From: Rhodospirillales bacterium
GTDB taxonomy: Bacteria; Pseudomonadota; Alphaproteobacteria; TMED109
Direction of reading: 5' to 3'
NCBI GenBank assembly: GCA_028824295.1
Contig: JAPPED010000009.1
Location: forward strand, 1 to 38,121
Length of the DNA stretch: 38,121 nt
The notes under the pieces are model-generated. The model did not search any database. It was not told the DNA's origin and worked only from the letters and a program-made list of their open reading frames with translations. A program made the translations under genes and the position numbers. Below are positions 14,460 to 21,917 of this stretch, one piece after another (within the stretch, counting starts at the first letter, position 1; each line of letters begins with the position of its first letter).

Positions 14460-16388
14460 ATGGCGAACAGCAGCAATTCCACCCCAGCGACCGAACGCGG
14501 CAACCATCCGCTCAACCCCCTGACCCCAGCCGAAATCCGAGCCGCAGCCGGGATCGTCCGGGAATGGGACGGTTGGACGGAAACCACGAGATTCGAATCG
14601 ATTCGCCTGCGCTATCCCGGCAAGGCGCAATGCCGGGCGGAGATCGCGGACGGCGCGGCCAGCGGCAGCCGGAGGGCCTATGTCAGCGCATACGACACTG
14701 CAACCGACGGCGTCTCCGAGCTGATCGTCGACCTGACCGGTCGCGCGGTGGAATCGGCCCGCGAGGTTCAGGGTGCGCGACCGGCGATCAACATCGACGA
14801 GTTCCTGGTCTGCGCGGAGACCGTGCCCCAGCATCCCGACTTCATAGCGGCGATGGCGAAGCGCGGCGTCACCGACCTCTCGAACATCCAGATCGACCCC
14901 TTCTCGGCCGGCAATTTCGGTTTCAAGGACGAGCGCGGACATCGGCTGGTGCACTGCTTGGTCTACCTGCGCTCCGATCCGGCGGACAACGGCTACGCTC
15001 ATCCGGTCGAGGGTCTGAACGTCCTGTTCGACCTCAACAGGGTCGAGGTTGTCCGGGTCCTCGACCACGGGGTCCACCAGATCCCGATGGCTTCCTCGAA
15101 CTATCAGGCCTCGCGGCCCGAGATCACCGACACCCTGCGCGGCGACCTGATGCCGATCCACATCGTCCAGCCCGACGGCCCGTCCTTCACCGTCGAGGAC
15201 CGCGTCGTGAGCTGGGCCAACTGGCGCTTCCACGTCGAGTTCCATCCGCGCGAAGGCCTCGTGCTCAACGACATCCGGGTGCGCAGCGGCGAGCGTGCGC
15301 CGTGGCGGCCGCTGATCTGGCGCGCATCGATCGCGGAGATGGTAGTCCCCTACGGCGATCCGTCCTTCAACCACTACCGCAAGAACGCCTTCGATGTCGG
15401 CGAGTACGGCATGGGCCAAGTTGCCAACCCGCTGAAACTCGGCTGCGACTGCCGCGGTCACATTCACTACTTCGACGGCGTGTTCAACCTGACCTCGGGC
15501 GAGCCGGCGGTCGTCGAGAACGCCGTCTGCCTGCACGAGGAAGACGACGGCATGTTATGGAAGCACACCGACTACGTGACCGGCGGGACGGAGCACCGCC
15601 GGGCGCGCAGGCTGCTCATCTCGATGGTCGCGACGGTCGGCAACTACGAGTACGGATTTTACTGGATCTTCCACATGGACGGTACGCTGGAGCTGGAGGT
15701 CAAGGCGACCGGCATCGTGAACACCCAGGGCCTGAACGCGGTCTCCGGCGTCGCCTACGGCACCGAGGTCATGCCCGGCGTCGTCGCCCCCAATCACCAG
15801 CATCTGTTCTGCGCCCGGCTCGACATGGCTGTCGACGGCGACGCCAACCGGCTGGTCGAGTTGAACGTGGTGCGGCCCCCGATGGGCGGGGACAACCCGC
15901 ACGGCAACGCGTTCCGCGTCGAGGAAACGGTGATCGAAACCGAGGGAGGCCGGAGGCGAAACGCGGACAGCGAGCGGTTGTGGAAGGTCGAGAGCACTTC
16001 GGTGACCAACGCGCTGGGCAGGGCAACGGCCTATCGCCTCCATTCCGGAGGCATGTTGCGGCCGTGGCTCCATGCCGACACCATGATGGCGAGACGCGCC
16101 GCCTTCATCTTCAACCATGTCTGGTGCACGCCCAGCGATCCAGACCAGCGGTACCCGGCCGGACGCTTCGTCAACCAAAGCGACGGTTCGGACACCATCG
16201 CAACCTGGGTGAAGCAGGGCCGGTCGATCAGGGACACCGACATCGTGCTGTGGCATACGTTCGGCATTCTGCACCTGCCGCGAGTCGAGGACTGGCCGGT
16301 CCAGCCGGTCGCCCGCACCGGCTTCCGCCTCGAAGCCGACGGTTTCTTCGATCGCAATCCGAGACTCGACGTGCCGCCCAGCGCCTGA
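14460..16388 (+). CDS. Copper-containing primary-amine oxidase (topaquinone enzyme)
   Basis: This 642-residue protein has the usual length for bacterial copper amine oxidases. It oxidises primary amines to aldehydes with release of NH3 and H2O2. The catalytic set is complete: Tyr396 in V-G-N-Y-E-Y (the topaquinone precursor), Asp312 in N-A-F-D-V-G-E-Y-G (base), His446 and His448 in N-H-Q-H-L-F, and His605 in I-L-H-L-P-R-x-E-D-W-P (copper ligands). The C-terminus GFFDRNPRLDVPP is family-typical. The ATG at 14460 follows AAGGGGA; an in-frame GTG at 14436 lies 24 bases earlier. No signal peptide is seen, so a cytoplasmic location is likely. The substrate is not predictable. It stands alone between two toxin-antitoxin loci, though its product class fits the amine-catabolic theme. 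Confidence 0.95.
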   Translation: MANSSNSTPATERGNHPLNPLTPAEIRAAAGIVREWDGWTETTRFESIRLRYPGKAQCRAEIADGAASGSRRAYVSAYDTATDGVSELIVDLTGRAVESAREVQGARPAINIDEFLVCAETVPQHPDFIAAMAKRGVTDLSNIQIDPFSAGNFGFKDERGHRLVHCLVYLRSDPADNGYAHPVEGLNVLFDLNRVEVVRVLDHGVHQIPMASSNYQASRPEITDTLRGDLMPIHIVQPDGPSFTVEDRVVSWANWRFHVEFHPREGLVLNDIRVRSGERAPWRPLIWRASIAEMVVPYGDPSFNHYRKNAFDVGEYGMGQVANPLKLGCDCRGHIHYFDGVFNLTSGEPAVVENAVCLHEEDDGMLWKHTDYVTGGTEHRRARRLLISMVATVGNYEYGFYWIFHMDGTLELEVKATGIVNTQGLNAVSGVAYGTEVMPGVVAPNHQHLFCARLDMAVDGDANRLVELNVVRPPMGGDNPHGNAFRVEETVIETEGGRRRNADSERLWKVESTSVTNALGRATAYRLHSGGMLRPWLHADTMMARRAAFIFNHVWCTPSDPDQRYPAGRFVNQSDGSDTIATWVKQGRSIRDTDIVLWHTFGILHLPRVEDWPVQPVARTGFRLEADGFFDRNPRLDVPPSA

Positions 16389-16429
16389 CAAGACGGCGAT
16401 CCGCCCGACACCCGGTCGCGACGGAGACA

Positions 16430-16797
16430 ATGCCCGGCGCGACCCCCAGCCACGAGCAGAAGTGCCGGGCGGATGGGAAGGCGGAGAACTCGGGGCCGAT
16501 CTCCGCGGCCACCGTCAACGCCGTGCCCGTGCCGATGGTCGGGATCACGGTGAGATCGACCCCCATCATCCGGTGCAGCGCCGCGCGCGTGGCCGGGTCC
16601 GAGCGCGGATCGGCCGGACGCTGGGCGACCGGAGCAGGGCTGTCGGGAGTTCCGTCTGCCGGTGCCGGCGTCAGGCCATCGATCATGGTCGCAATCCGCG
16701 CCTCGCAGGCCTGGATCTGCTGCTCCAGGAAGTCGTGGCGCTGCAGCGCCTGCTCCAGCGAGAACAGGTGCTCCTCGCGCCAAGTCCCCTCCAATCA
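16430..16797 (-). pseudogene. IS110-family transposase remnant
   Basis: This is an internal piece of an IS110-type transposase. It reads G-x-W-R-E-E-H-L-F-S-L-E-Q-A-L at its start, a helical 'HDFLEQQIQACEARI', then the transposase_20-like block T-I-P-T-I-G-T-G-T-A-L-T-V-A-A-E-I-G and R-H-F-C-S-W-L-G-V-A-P-G. The N-terminal DEDD catalytic part and the end of the C-terminal domain are absent. The reading frame loses similarity as it approaches the end of the amine oxidase gene. It is therefore inactive. Its end lies only about 40 bases from the amine oxidase stop. Confidence 0.8.
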
Positions 16798-17005
16798 ACC
16801 TTCTCCGCTATTCTTTGCTTTCCTGCCCATTGTCAGATTCGCTCTTGAGTGACGGCAAATTCGACCACGAAATCTTCGGCAGATCGCCGTCCGGCTTATG
16901 CGCCCGCTCTGCGCCGAGCACCGCACGACCTGCCTTTGGCCGAAAGCGGATAAAGGACAGCCGCCGAGACAGCACCCCGTCCGTCCGGGCGGGCACGAGG
17001 CTCGA

Positions 17006-17320
17006 TCATGTGTGCAGCGCGCCCGCACGCCGTTCGGCGGCGATCCGCTCGCGGCGCGCCTGCGCAAGCTCGTAGCTCGCCTGCATCCGCATCCAGTGCT
17101 CGGCGGTGCCCCAGCCGACATCCTCAAGCGCCAGCGCCATGTTCGCCGACACGCCCGCCTTGCCGTTCAGCAGCCGCGACAGCGTTCCGCGCTCGCAACC
17201 GAGACGTGCCGCCGTCTCGGTCACATTCCAGCCCACTTCGTCCATGCTCTCGCGGATCAGTTCGCCCAAGTGCGGCGGGTTCTGCATCGGGCCGACGCGA
17301 TCGCTCGCAATGTCGTTCAT
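17006..17320 (-). CDS. higA: HigA-family antitoxin (copy 2)
   Basis: This 104-residue XRE-family protein has HLGELIRESMDE (residues 17-28) and the HTH 'VTETAARLGCERGTLSRLLN' followed by GKAGVSANMALALE. A tail W-G-T-A-E-H-W-M-R-M-Q-x-x-Y-E-L is also HigA-like. Met12 is a likely alternative start. It follows higB copy 2 after 19 bases. Sequence similarity to copy 1 is family-level only, so this is an independent module or an old duplication. Confidence 0.92.
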   Translation of the reverse strand: MNDIASDRVGPMQNPPHLGELIRESMDEVGWNVTETAARLGCERGTLSRLLNGKAGVSANMALALEDVGWGTAEHWMRMQASYELAQARRERIAAERRAGALHT

Positions 17321-17339
17321 GGTCAGTGCTCCCGTTCCG

Positions 17340-17612
17340 TCAGTGGTAGTCGATCAGGTCCACGACCACGGCCTCGCCGTCCTCGAAGCGGAACACCACG
17401 CGCCAGTTGCCCGAGACGCGAACGCTCCACTGGCCCGTGCGGTCGCCCTTGAGGGGATGCAGCCGGAAGTTCGGCGCGTCCGCGCTGCTCGGATGCGTCG
17501 CCTCTTGCAGCCGAAACAGGATGCGCCGGAGCCGTGGCGCGAGACCGGCTGGCAGCCGCGCCGCGTCATCGCGCTCGTTCAGCGCTCGCAGTCCCTTGTG
17601 CCTGATCCTCAT
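17340..17612 (-). CDS. higB: HigB/RelE-family toxin (copy 2)
   Basis: This 90-residue protein is the classic proteic-killer HigB: M-R-I-R-H-K-G-L-R at the start, L-R-R-I-L-F-R-L-Q-E-A, FRLHPLKGDRTGQWSVRVSG, N-W-R-V-V-F-R-F, and terminal V-D-L-I-D-Y-H. It is expected to cleave translated mRNA on the ribosome. The start is ATG. The upstream imperfect palindrome at 17620-17638 is probably its operator. Confidence 0.94.
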   Translation of the reverse strand: MRIRHKGLRALNERDDAARLPAGLAPRLRRILFRLQEATHPSSADAPNFRLHPLKGDRTGQWSVRVSGNWRVVFRFEDGEAVVVDLIDYH

Positions 17613-17619
17613 GATTAAC

Positions 17620-17638
17620 TGTAGCGCGGCACGTTACA
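17620..17638. promoter_or_regulatory. Imperfect palindromic operator candidate for HigA copy 2
   Basis: TGTAGCG (17620-17626) and CGTTACA (17632-17638) form an inverted repeat with one mismatch and a 5-base centre. It lies 7 bases upstream of the higB copy 2 ATG. Its position fits autoregulation by HigA. Confidence 0.55.
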
Positions 17639-17732
17639 CGCTGCAATCGCCTGCCGTGCTGTCCCAACCGGTGGCGACTCTGCGGAGCTCGCCAACGCGC
17701 TGCGGGAGCAAGAGCGGCATTGCCGCTCGCCG

Positions 17733-17989
17733 GCGCCCGCACCACCACCGACGGCGCGGGCCGAGTGAACGACGCTGCCGGTGCGCCCGGTTTCATGCGC
17801 TGATCGGTTACCTCCGGCTTCCTATCGTGCCGTGCACCGGTTCCGGGACTGTCTCAACAAGTGCGCGACGGGCGCTGCCGCTCAAACGTCGCTCAGGCTA
17901 AACACCGATTGCGCAACGGTTTTCATCGCCAGACAGCTTGAGTGGTCAGGAAGCGCGATTGGGACGCCCTTCGGCGCGTTGGCCTCACA
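17733..17989. repeat. Diverged non-coding repeat, copy 2
   Basis: This is the partner of 14064-14339, in the same orientation and likewise placed upstream of a leftward higB (its left end is 121 bases from the start codon, against 75 for copy 1). GGTCAGGAAGC lies at 17944-17954 and GACGCC at 17963, again 19 bases apart. The opening inverted repeat is GCCCGC (17735-17740) with GCGGGC (17756-17761). Confidence 0.75.
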
Positions 17990-18291
17990 CTCCATGTAGA
18001 GAGTAGAAGACCCCCGGTCCCTTGGCAGTTGAGTCCGGTGACAGTCGATCGGAATCGGCCTTCCGGCTGCAGCTCTTCAGCACGATCTCCGGTGCGGAGC
18101 CACATTGCATCGGGCATTGCCCCGTTTTACGGTCACACCGCAGCACCATGTTTCTTTGTTCCCTCCTGACGCAGTCTGGAAGCCCTGCAGAAGCCGCTTC
18201 AACGGGTCCGGCAAATCGTTCTGAGGCCCACCATCCGGCCGCAGCCCGAGGAACCACGTCTCCCCCCGCAACCGGACCGATGGCCTACTGG
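17990..18291. other. Non-coding stretch downstream of betA
   Basis: This is about 300 bases between repeat copy 2 and the end of betA. Short leftward frames exist (one across about 18077-18313 begins inside betA), but none shows a motif, a ribosome-binding site or sensible composition. It may be decayed insertion DNA. I see no definable feature. Confidence 0.4.
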
Positions 18292-19950
18292 TCAGCGCTG
18301 CGCCGTCTTCCAATCGGCCGCGGTATGAAACGGAGACTCCGAGGCTGCCAGCGGTGGTTGGCCCCGGATTGCGTCGGCGGCCTTCTCGGCAATCATGATC
18401 GTCGGCGCGTTGAGATTTCCCGTCGTGATGGCCGGCATCACCGAACTGTCGACGACGCGCAATCCGTCCATCCCATGCACCCGGTTCTGCGGGTCAATCA
18501 CCGCCATCGCGTCCGTGCCCATCTTGCAGGTGCCGCAGGGATGATAAGCGCTCTGAACCGTTTCGCGGACGAACGCATCGATTTCTGCGTCGCTCTGGAC
18601 GGAAGCGCCGGGCGCGAGTTCTTCGCCGCGGTAGGGATCGAAGGCGGGCTGGGCGAAGATCTCCCGGGTGAACCGCACACAGGCCCGCATATCGGCCCAG
18701 TCATCGGCGTGGCTCATGTAATTGAACCGGATTCGAGGCGGTGCGGCCGGATCAACCGAAGCGAGTCGGACGGATCCACGGGAGTTCGAGCGCATCGGGC
18801 CGGCGTGGGCCTGGTAGCCGTGGCAGCGGACCTGTTCCTTCATGTCGTAGGAAGCCGCCAGCGGCAGGAAATGGTACTGGATGTCGGGCCAGCGAATGCC
18901 CGGGCGTGAGCGGATGAAGCCGCCGGCCTCGAAGTGGTTGGTGGCGCCAAGTCCGGATTGGCACGCCACCCACCGAAGCCCGATCAACGCCTTGCGCAGC
19001 AAACCGGTAGCGGCGTAGAGCGTCACCGGCCGGGTGCACGCCTGCTGGATATAGAGTTCCAGATGATCCTGGAGGTTTTCCCCGACACCGGGCAGATCGT
19101 GGACCACCTCGATGTCGAATTCGCGAAGTTGATCGGCCGGGCCAATTCCCGACAGCATCAGCAGCTGCGGGGTGTTGATCGGCCCACCGCTCAGGATGAC
19201 TTCGCGGGCCGCCAGCGCCGTTCGGATGACGCCGCCCTGCCGGTACTCGACACCGCTGACCCGCCGGCCATCCAGGAGAAGCCGGGTCGCCAGCGCCTGG
19301 GTTGCGACGGCCAAATTCCCCCGACTTCGAGCCGGCTTCAGGTACGCGTTGGCGGTGCTCCAGCGTCGCCCCCGATGGACCGTCATGTCCATCGGACCGA
19401 GACCTTCCTGCCGGTAGCCGTTCATGTCGGCAGTGCGGGCGTAACCAGCCTGCTCACCCGCCGCGATGAAGGCACCGTAAAGCGGATTGCGCATGCCACC
19501 GCGCGAGGTATGGAGCGGGCCCGAGTCACCCCGGTAATCGTCGCCACCGCCGCTGAAGCTCTCGGCCCGCCGGAAGTACGGCAGTACTTCGGCATATGAC
19601 CATCCCGTCGCGCCGGCCGCGGCCCAGCCCTCGTAGTCCAGGGCGTTGCCGCGGACATAGGCCATCCCGTTGACCGACGAGGAGCCGCCGAGCACCTTGC
19701 CGCGCGGACAGTGCAAACGCCGGCCGCCCAGATGCGGCTCGGGCTCGGTCTGATAGTGCCATCCGTAACGCGGGTGGTTCATGGCGATGGCGAGCGCCGT
19801 CGGCATCTGCACGAAGATGCTGCGGTCGCTGCCGCCGGCCTCGATCAGCAACACACGCGCGGTGCCGTCCTCGGTCAGCCGATTGGCCAGAACGCAGCCT
19901 GCCGACCCGGCACCAACGACGACATATTCGAACATCTGTCGCGTGTTCAT
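18292..19950 (-). CDS. betA: Choline dehydrogenase (GMC oxidoreductase)
   Basis: This 552-residue protein is the standard BetA length. It is a FAD enzyme oxidising choline to betaine aldehyde, and often on to betaine, at the inner membrane. The N-terminal motif is V-V-G-A-G-S-A-G-C-V-L-A-N-R-L. GMC signatures are CPRGKVLGGSSSVNGM near residue 81 and GPINTPQLLMLSGIGP near residue 258. The C-terminal catalytic block is S-A-Y-H-P-C-G-T-C-K-M-G, then R-V-V-D-S-S-V-M-P and N-A-P-T-I-M-I-A-E-K. The active His is in H-P-C-G-T. It is divergent from choXWV, supporting choline as substrate. No betB or betI is present in the window. Confidence 0.93.
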   Translation of the reverse strand: MNTRQMFEYVVVGAGSAGCVLANRLTEDGTARVLLIEAGGSDRSIFVQMPTALAIAMNHPRYGWHYQTEPEPHLGGRRLHCPRGKVLGGSSSVNGMAYVRGNALDYEGWAAAGATGWSYAEVLPYFRRAESFSGGGDDYRGDSGPLHTSRGGMRNPLYGAFIAAGEQAGYARTADMNGYRQEGLGPMDMTVHRGRRWSTANAYLKPARSRGNLAVATQALATRLLLDGRRVSGVEYRQGGVIRTALAAREVILSGGPINTPQLLMLSGIGPADQLREFDIEVVHDLPGVGENLQDHLELYIQQACTRPVTLYAATGLLRKALIGLRWVACQSGLGATNHFEAGGFIRSRPGIRWPDIQYHFLPLAASYDMKEQVRCHGYQAHAGPMRSNSRGSVRLASVDPAAPPRIRFNYMSHADDWADMRACVRFTREIFAQPAFDPYRGEELAPGASVQSDAEIDAFVRETVQSAYHPCGTCKMGTDAMAVIDPQNRVHGMDGLRVVDSSVMPAITTGNLNAPTIMIAEKAADAIRGQPPLAASESPFHTAADWKTAQR

Positions 19951-20013
19951 CTGGATGCGCCGCCGCCCCTACTCTTGCGGCCCTATGGCCGTCATGGTAG
20001 CCCTAACGAGCGT

Positions 20014-20027
20014 CATTGCCTGCAATG
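20014..20027. promoter_or_regulatory. Palindrome in the betA-choX divergent promoter region
   Basis: CATTGC-CT-GCAATG is a perfect 14-bp palindrome 64 bases upstream of betA and 36-49 bases upstream of choX. A shared operator is plausible, but no cognate regulator gene is present in the window, so its protein is unknown. Confidence 0.4.
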
Positions 20028-20062
20028 GCGTGTAACGGACACCCAACCAGGAGGATATGGCG

Positions 20063-21010
20063 ATGACAGAACGCGTGCGCATGACAGTGCTCGGGGTGGT
20101 TGCAGCTCTGCTGTTTTCGCCCTCCGTCTGGGCGGCCGATCCCGATTCGTGCCAGACGGTTCGCTTCTCTGATGTGGGATGGACTGACATCACTTCGACG
20201 ACCGCGGCAACTTCCGTGGTCCTCACGGCCCTCGGCTACGAGCCGACTGCGTCCGTGCTCTCCGTGCCGGTGACGTACACCAGTCTCAAGAATGGCGATA
20301 TCGACGTCTTCCTCGGCAACTGGATGCCGACCATGGAAGCCGACATCGCGCCATACCGGGACGAGGGGTCGGTCGAAACCGTCGCCCAGAACCTGACCGG
20401 GGCGAAATACACCCTTGCCGTCAACAAGCTGGCGGCCGACGGTGGCATCACGAGCTTCGGCGACATTTCCCAGTACAGCGCAGAACTCGAAGGCAAGATC
20501 TACGGCATCGAGCCGGGCAATGACGGCAATCGGCTGATCCAGGCCATGATCGACGAGAACACGTTCGGGCTGCAGGGATTCGAGCTGGTGGAATCGAGCG
20601 AGCAAGGCATGCTCGCCCAGGTGGACCGGGCGAACCGCAGGGATCAGTGGATCGTGTTCCTGGGGTGGGAGCCGCACCCGATGAATGCGAAGTACGAGAT
20701 GACCTATCTCGCCGGCGGCGATGACATTTTCGGCCCGAACTTCGGCGGTGCGGAGGTCTACACCAACACCCGGCAGGGTTACGTTGAAGAGTGCCCGAAC
20801 GTCGGGAGGCTGCTGACCAACCTGACGTTCACGCTGGCGATGGAAAACGAGATCATGACCGCCATCCTCGAGGACGAGCAGGAACCGCAGCAGGCCGCAA
20901 CGGCATGGCTCCAAGCGAACCCGTCCATCCTGGAGGGTTGGCTTGACGGAGTGACGACCCTGAGCGGCGACGACGGCTTGGCTGCCGTGAACGCAAGCCT
21001 CGGGCTCTAA
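20063..21010 (+). CDS. choX: Choline ABC transporter, periplasmic binding protein
   Basis: A signal peptide ends near V-W-A-A-D, and the mature domain is of the glycine-betaine/choline-binding OpuAC type. The choline-binding aromatic box of S. meliloti ChoX (Trp43, Asp45, Trp90, Tyr119, Asn156, Trp205) is fully conserved. With the start used here the residues are Trp40 and Asp42 (D-V-G-W-T-D), Trp87 (L-G-N-W-M), Tyr116 (A-K-Y-T-L), Asn153 (E-P-G-N-D-G) and Trp202 (F-L-G-W-E-P). The ATG at 20063 is preferred because AGGAGG (20049-20054) is 8 bases away; the ATG at 20057 is only 2 bases from it. A hairpin separates it from choW, suggesting higher expression of the binding protein. Confidence 0.94.
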   Translation: MTERVRMTVLGVVAALLFSPSVWAADPDSCQTVRFSDVGWTDITSTTAATSVVLTALGYEPTASVLSVPVTYTSLKNGDIDVFLGNWMPTMEADIAPYRDEGSVETVAQNLTGAKYTLAVNKLAADGGITSFGDISQYSAELEGKIYGIEPGNDGNRLIQAMIDENTFGLQGFELVESSEQGMLAQVDRANRRDQWIVFLGWEPHPMNAKYEMTYLAGGDDIFGPNFGGAEVYTNTRQGYVEECPNVGRLLTNLTFTLAMENEIMTAILEDEQEPQQAATAWLQANPSILEGWLDGVTTLSGDDGLAAVNASLGL

Positions 21011-21017
21011 AACGAGT

Positions 21018-21048
21018 TCCGCCCCGTCCGACTGCACGACGGGGCGGA
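21018..21048 (+). promoter_or_regulatory. Intercistronic hairpin between choX and choW
   Basis: A perfect 11-bp stem, TCCGCCCCGTC (21018-21028) with GACGGGGCGGA (21038-21048), encloses a 9-base loop. It starts 7 bases after the choX stop and has no T-run. Such structures commonly stabilise the binding-protein mRNA 3' end or partly terminate transcription before the permease gene. Confidence 0.65.
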
Positions 21049-21065
21049 CAGCCCGGGAATAGGTA

Positions 21066-21914
21066 TTGCACTGGTTGACGGACCAGAAGATTCCCCTCGG
21101 CAAGTGGATCAAGTCCCTTGCGGACTTGCTGCTCGACCACGGGGCCTGGTTCTTCGACTACGTCTCTGAGTTCCTGAAGTTCCTGATCGAGGGCGTGGCC
21201 GGCCTGCTGCTGGCCGTCCCCTCGCTCGCCCTGGTGCTGGCGCTTGCCGGCCTCGCGTTCTGGCTGCACCGGTCCTGGAAACTGGTCGCCGCCGTCGTGC
21301 TGCTGCTGCTGCTGGTGATCAACCTCGGCTATTGGGAAACCACGGTCCAGACCTTCACGCTCATCCTGTTTTCCACAGTGATCTGTGTTGTCATCGGCGT
21401 GCCGGTCGGTATCGCTGCCGCACACCGGCCCTGGCTCTACAACGCCATCCGTCCCGTACTCGACCTGATGCAGACGATCCCGACCTTCGTTTACCTGATT
21501 CCAACCATGATCATGTTCGGGTTGGGCGTGGTGCCCGGCCTGATCTCCACGGTGATCTTTGCCATCCCCGCCCCAATCCGGCTCACGCATCTGGGTGTCT
21601 CCGGAGTGCCGCGGCCGCTCATCGAGGCCGGCGAGGCGTTCGGGGCGACACGCCGCCAGCTCCTCTGGAAGGTGGAGCTGCCACACGCCCTGCCGACCAT
21701 CATGGCCGGCGTCACCCAGTGCATCATGCTCAGCCTGTCGATGGTGGTCATCGCGGCAATGGTCGGCGCGCCAGGCCTCGGCGTGCCAGTGTTGCGCGCA
21801 CTCAACACCGTGAACATCGCCAAGGGCTTCGAGGCCGGGCTCGCCATCGTCATTGTCGCCTTCTTGCTCGATCGCCTGTGCAAGCCGCGTGGCGGCACCA
21901 AGCAGCGGGGCTGA
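21066..21914 (+). CDS. choW: Choline ABC transporter, permease
   Basis: This 282-residue permease is of the ProW/OpuAB type. Several hydrophobic spans are visible (about 44-65, 71-88, 98-118, 132-160, 210-240, 255-270). The EAA-loop-like segment is G-V-P-R-P-L-I-E-A-G-E-A-F-G-A-T near residue 180, which couples to the ATPase. The start is a TTG at 21066; no earlier ATG is in frame. The stop (21912-21914) is followed by choV in the same reading frame with only one codon between. Confidence 0.92.
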   Translation: MHWLTDQKIPLGKWIKSLADLLLDHGAWFFDYVSEFLKFLIEGVAGLLLAVPSLALVLALAGLAFWLHRSWKLVAAVVLLLLLVINLGYWETTVQTFTLILFSTVICVVIGVPVGIAAAHRPWLYNAIRPVLDLMQTIPTFVYLIPTMIMFGLGVVPGLISTVIFAIPAPIRLTHLGVSGVPRPLIEAGEAFGATRRQLLWKVELPHALPTIMAGVTQCIMLSLSMVVIAAMVGAPGLGVPVLRALNTVNIAKGFEAGLAIVIVAFLLDRLCKPRGGTKQRG

Positions 21915-21917
21915 CCC

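Noticed and set aside
14090-16852. A 920-codon rightward open frame covering the amine oxidase region
   Set aside because: It is a different frame over the real amine oxidase gene. Its translation is Arg/Gly/Pro-rich with no domain, while the frame from 14460 carries all catalytic residues.
16808-16996. A 62-codon leftward frame after higA copy 2
   Set aside because: It starts 10 bases after higA but has no ribosome-binding site or recognisable motif, and it runs towards the transposase remnant. It is probably non-coding or decayed DNA.
17985-18313. Leftward frames with Cys/Arg-rich translations between betA and repeat copy 2
   Set aside because: They overlap the 3' end of betA or the repeat, lack starts with ribosome-binding sites and match no family I know.
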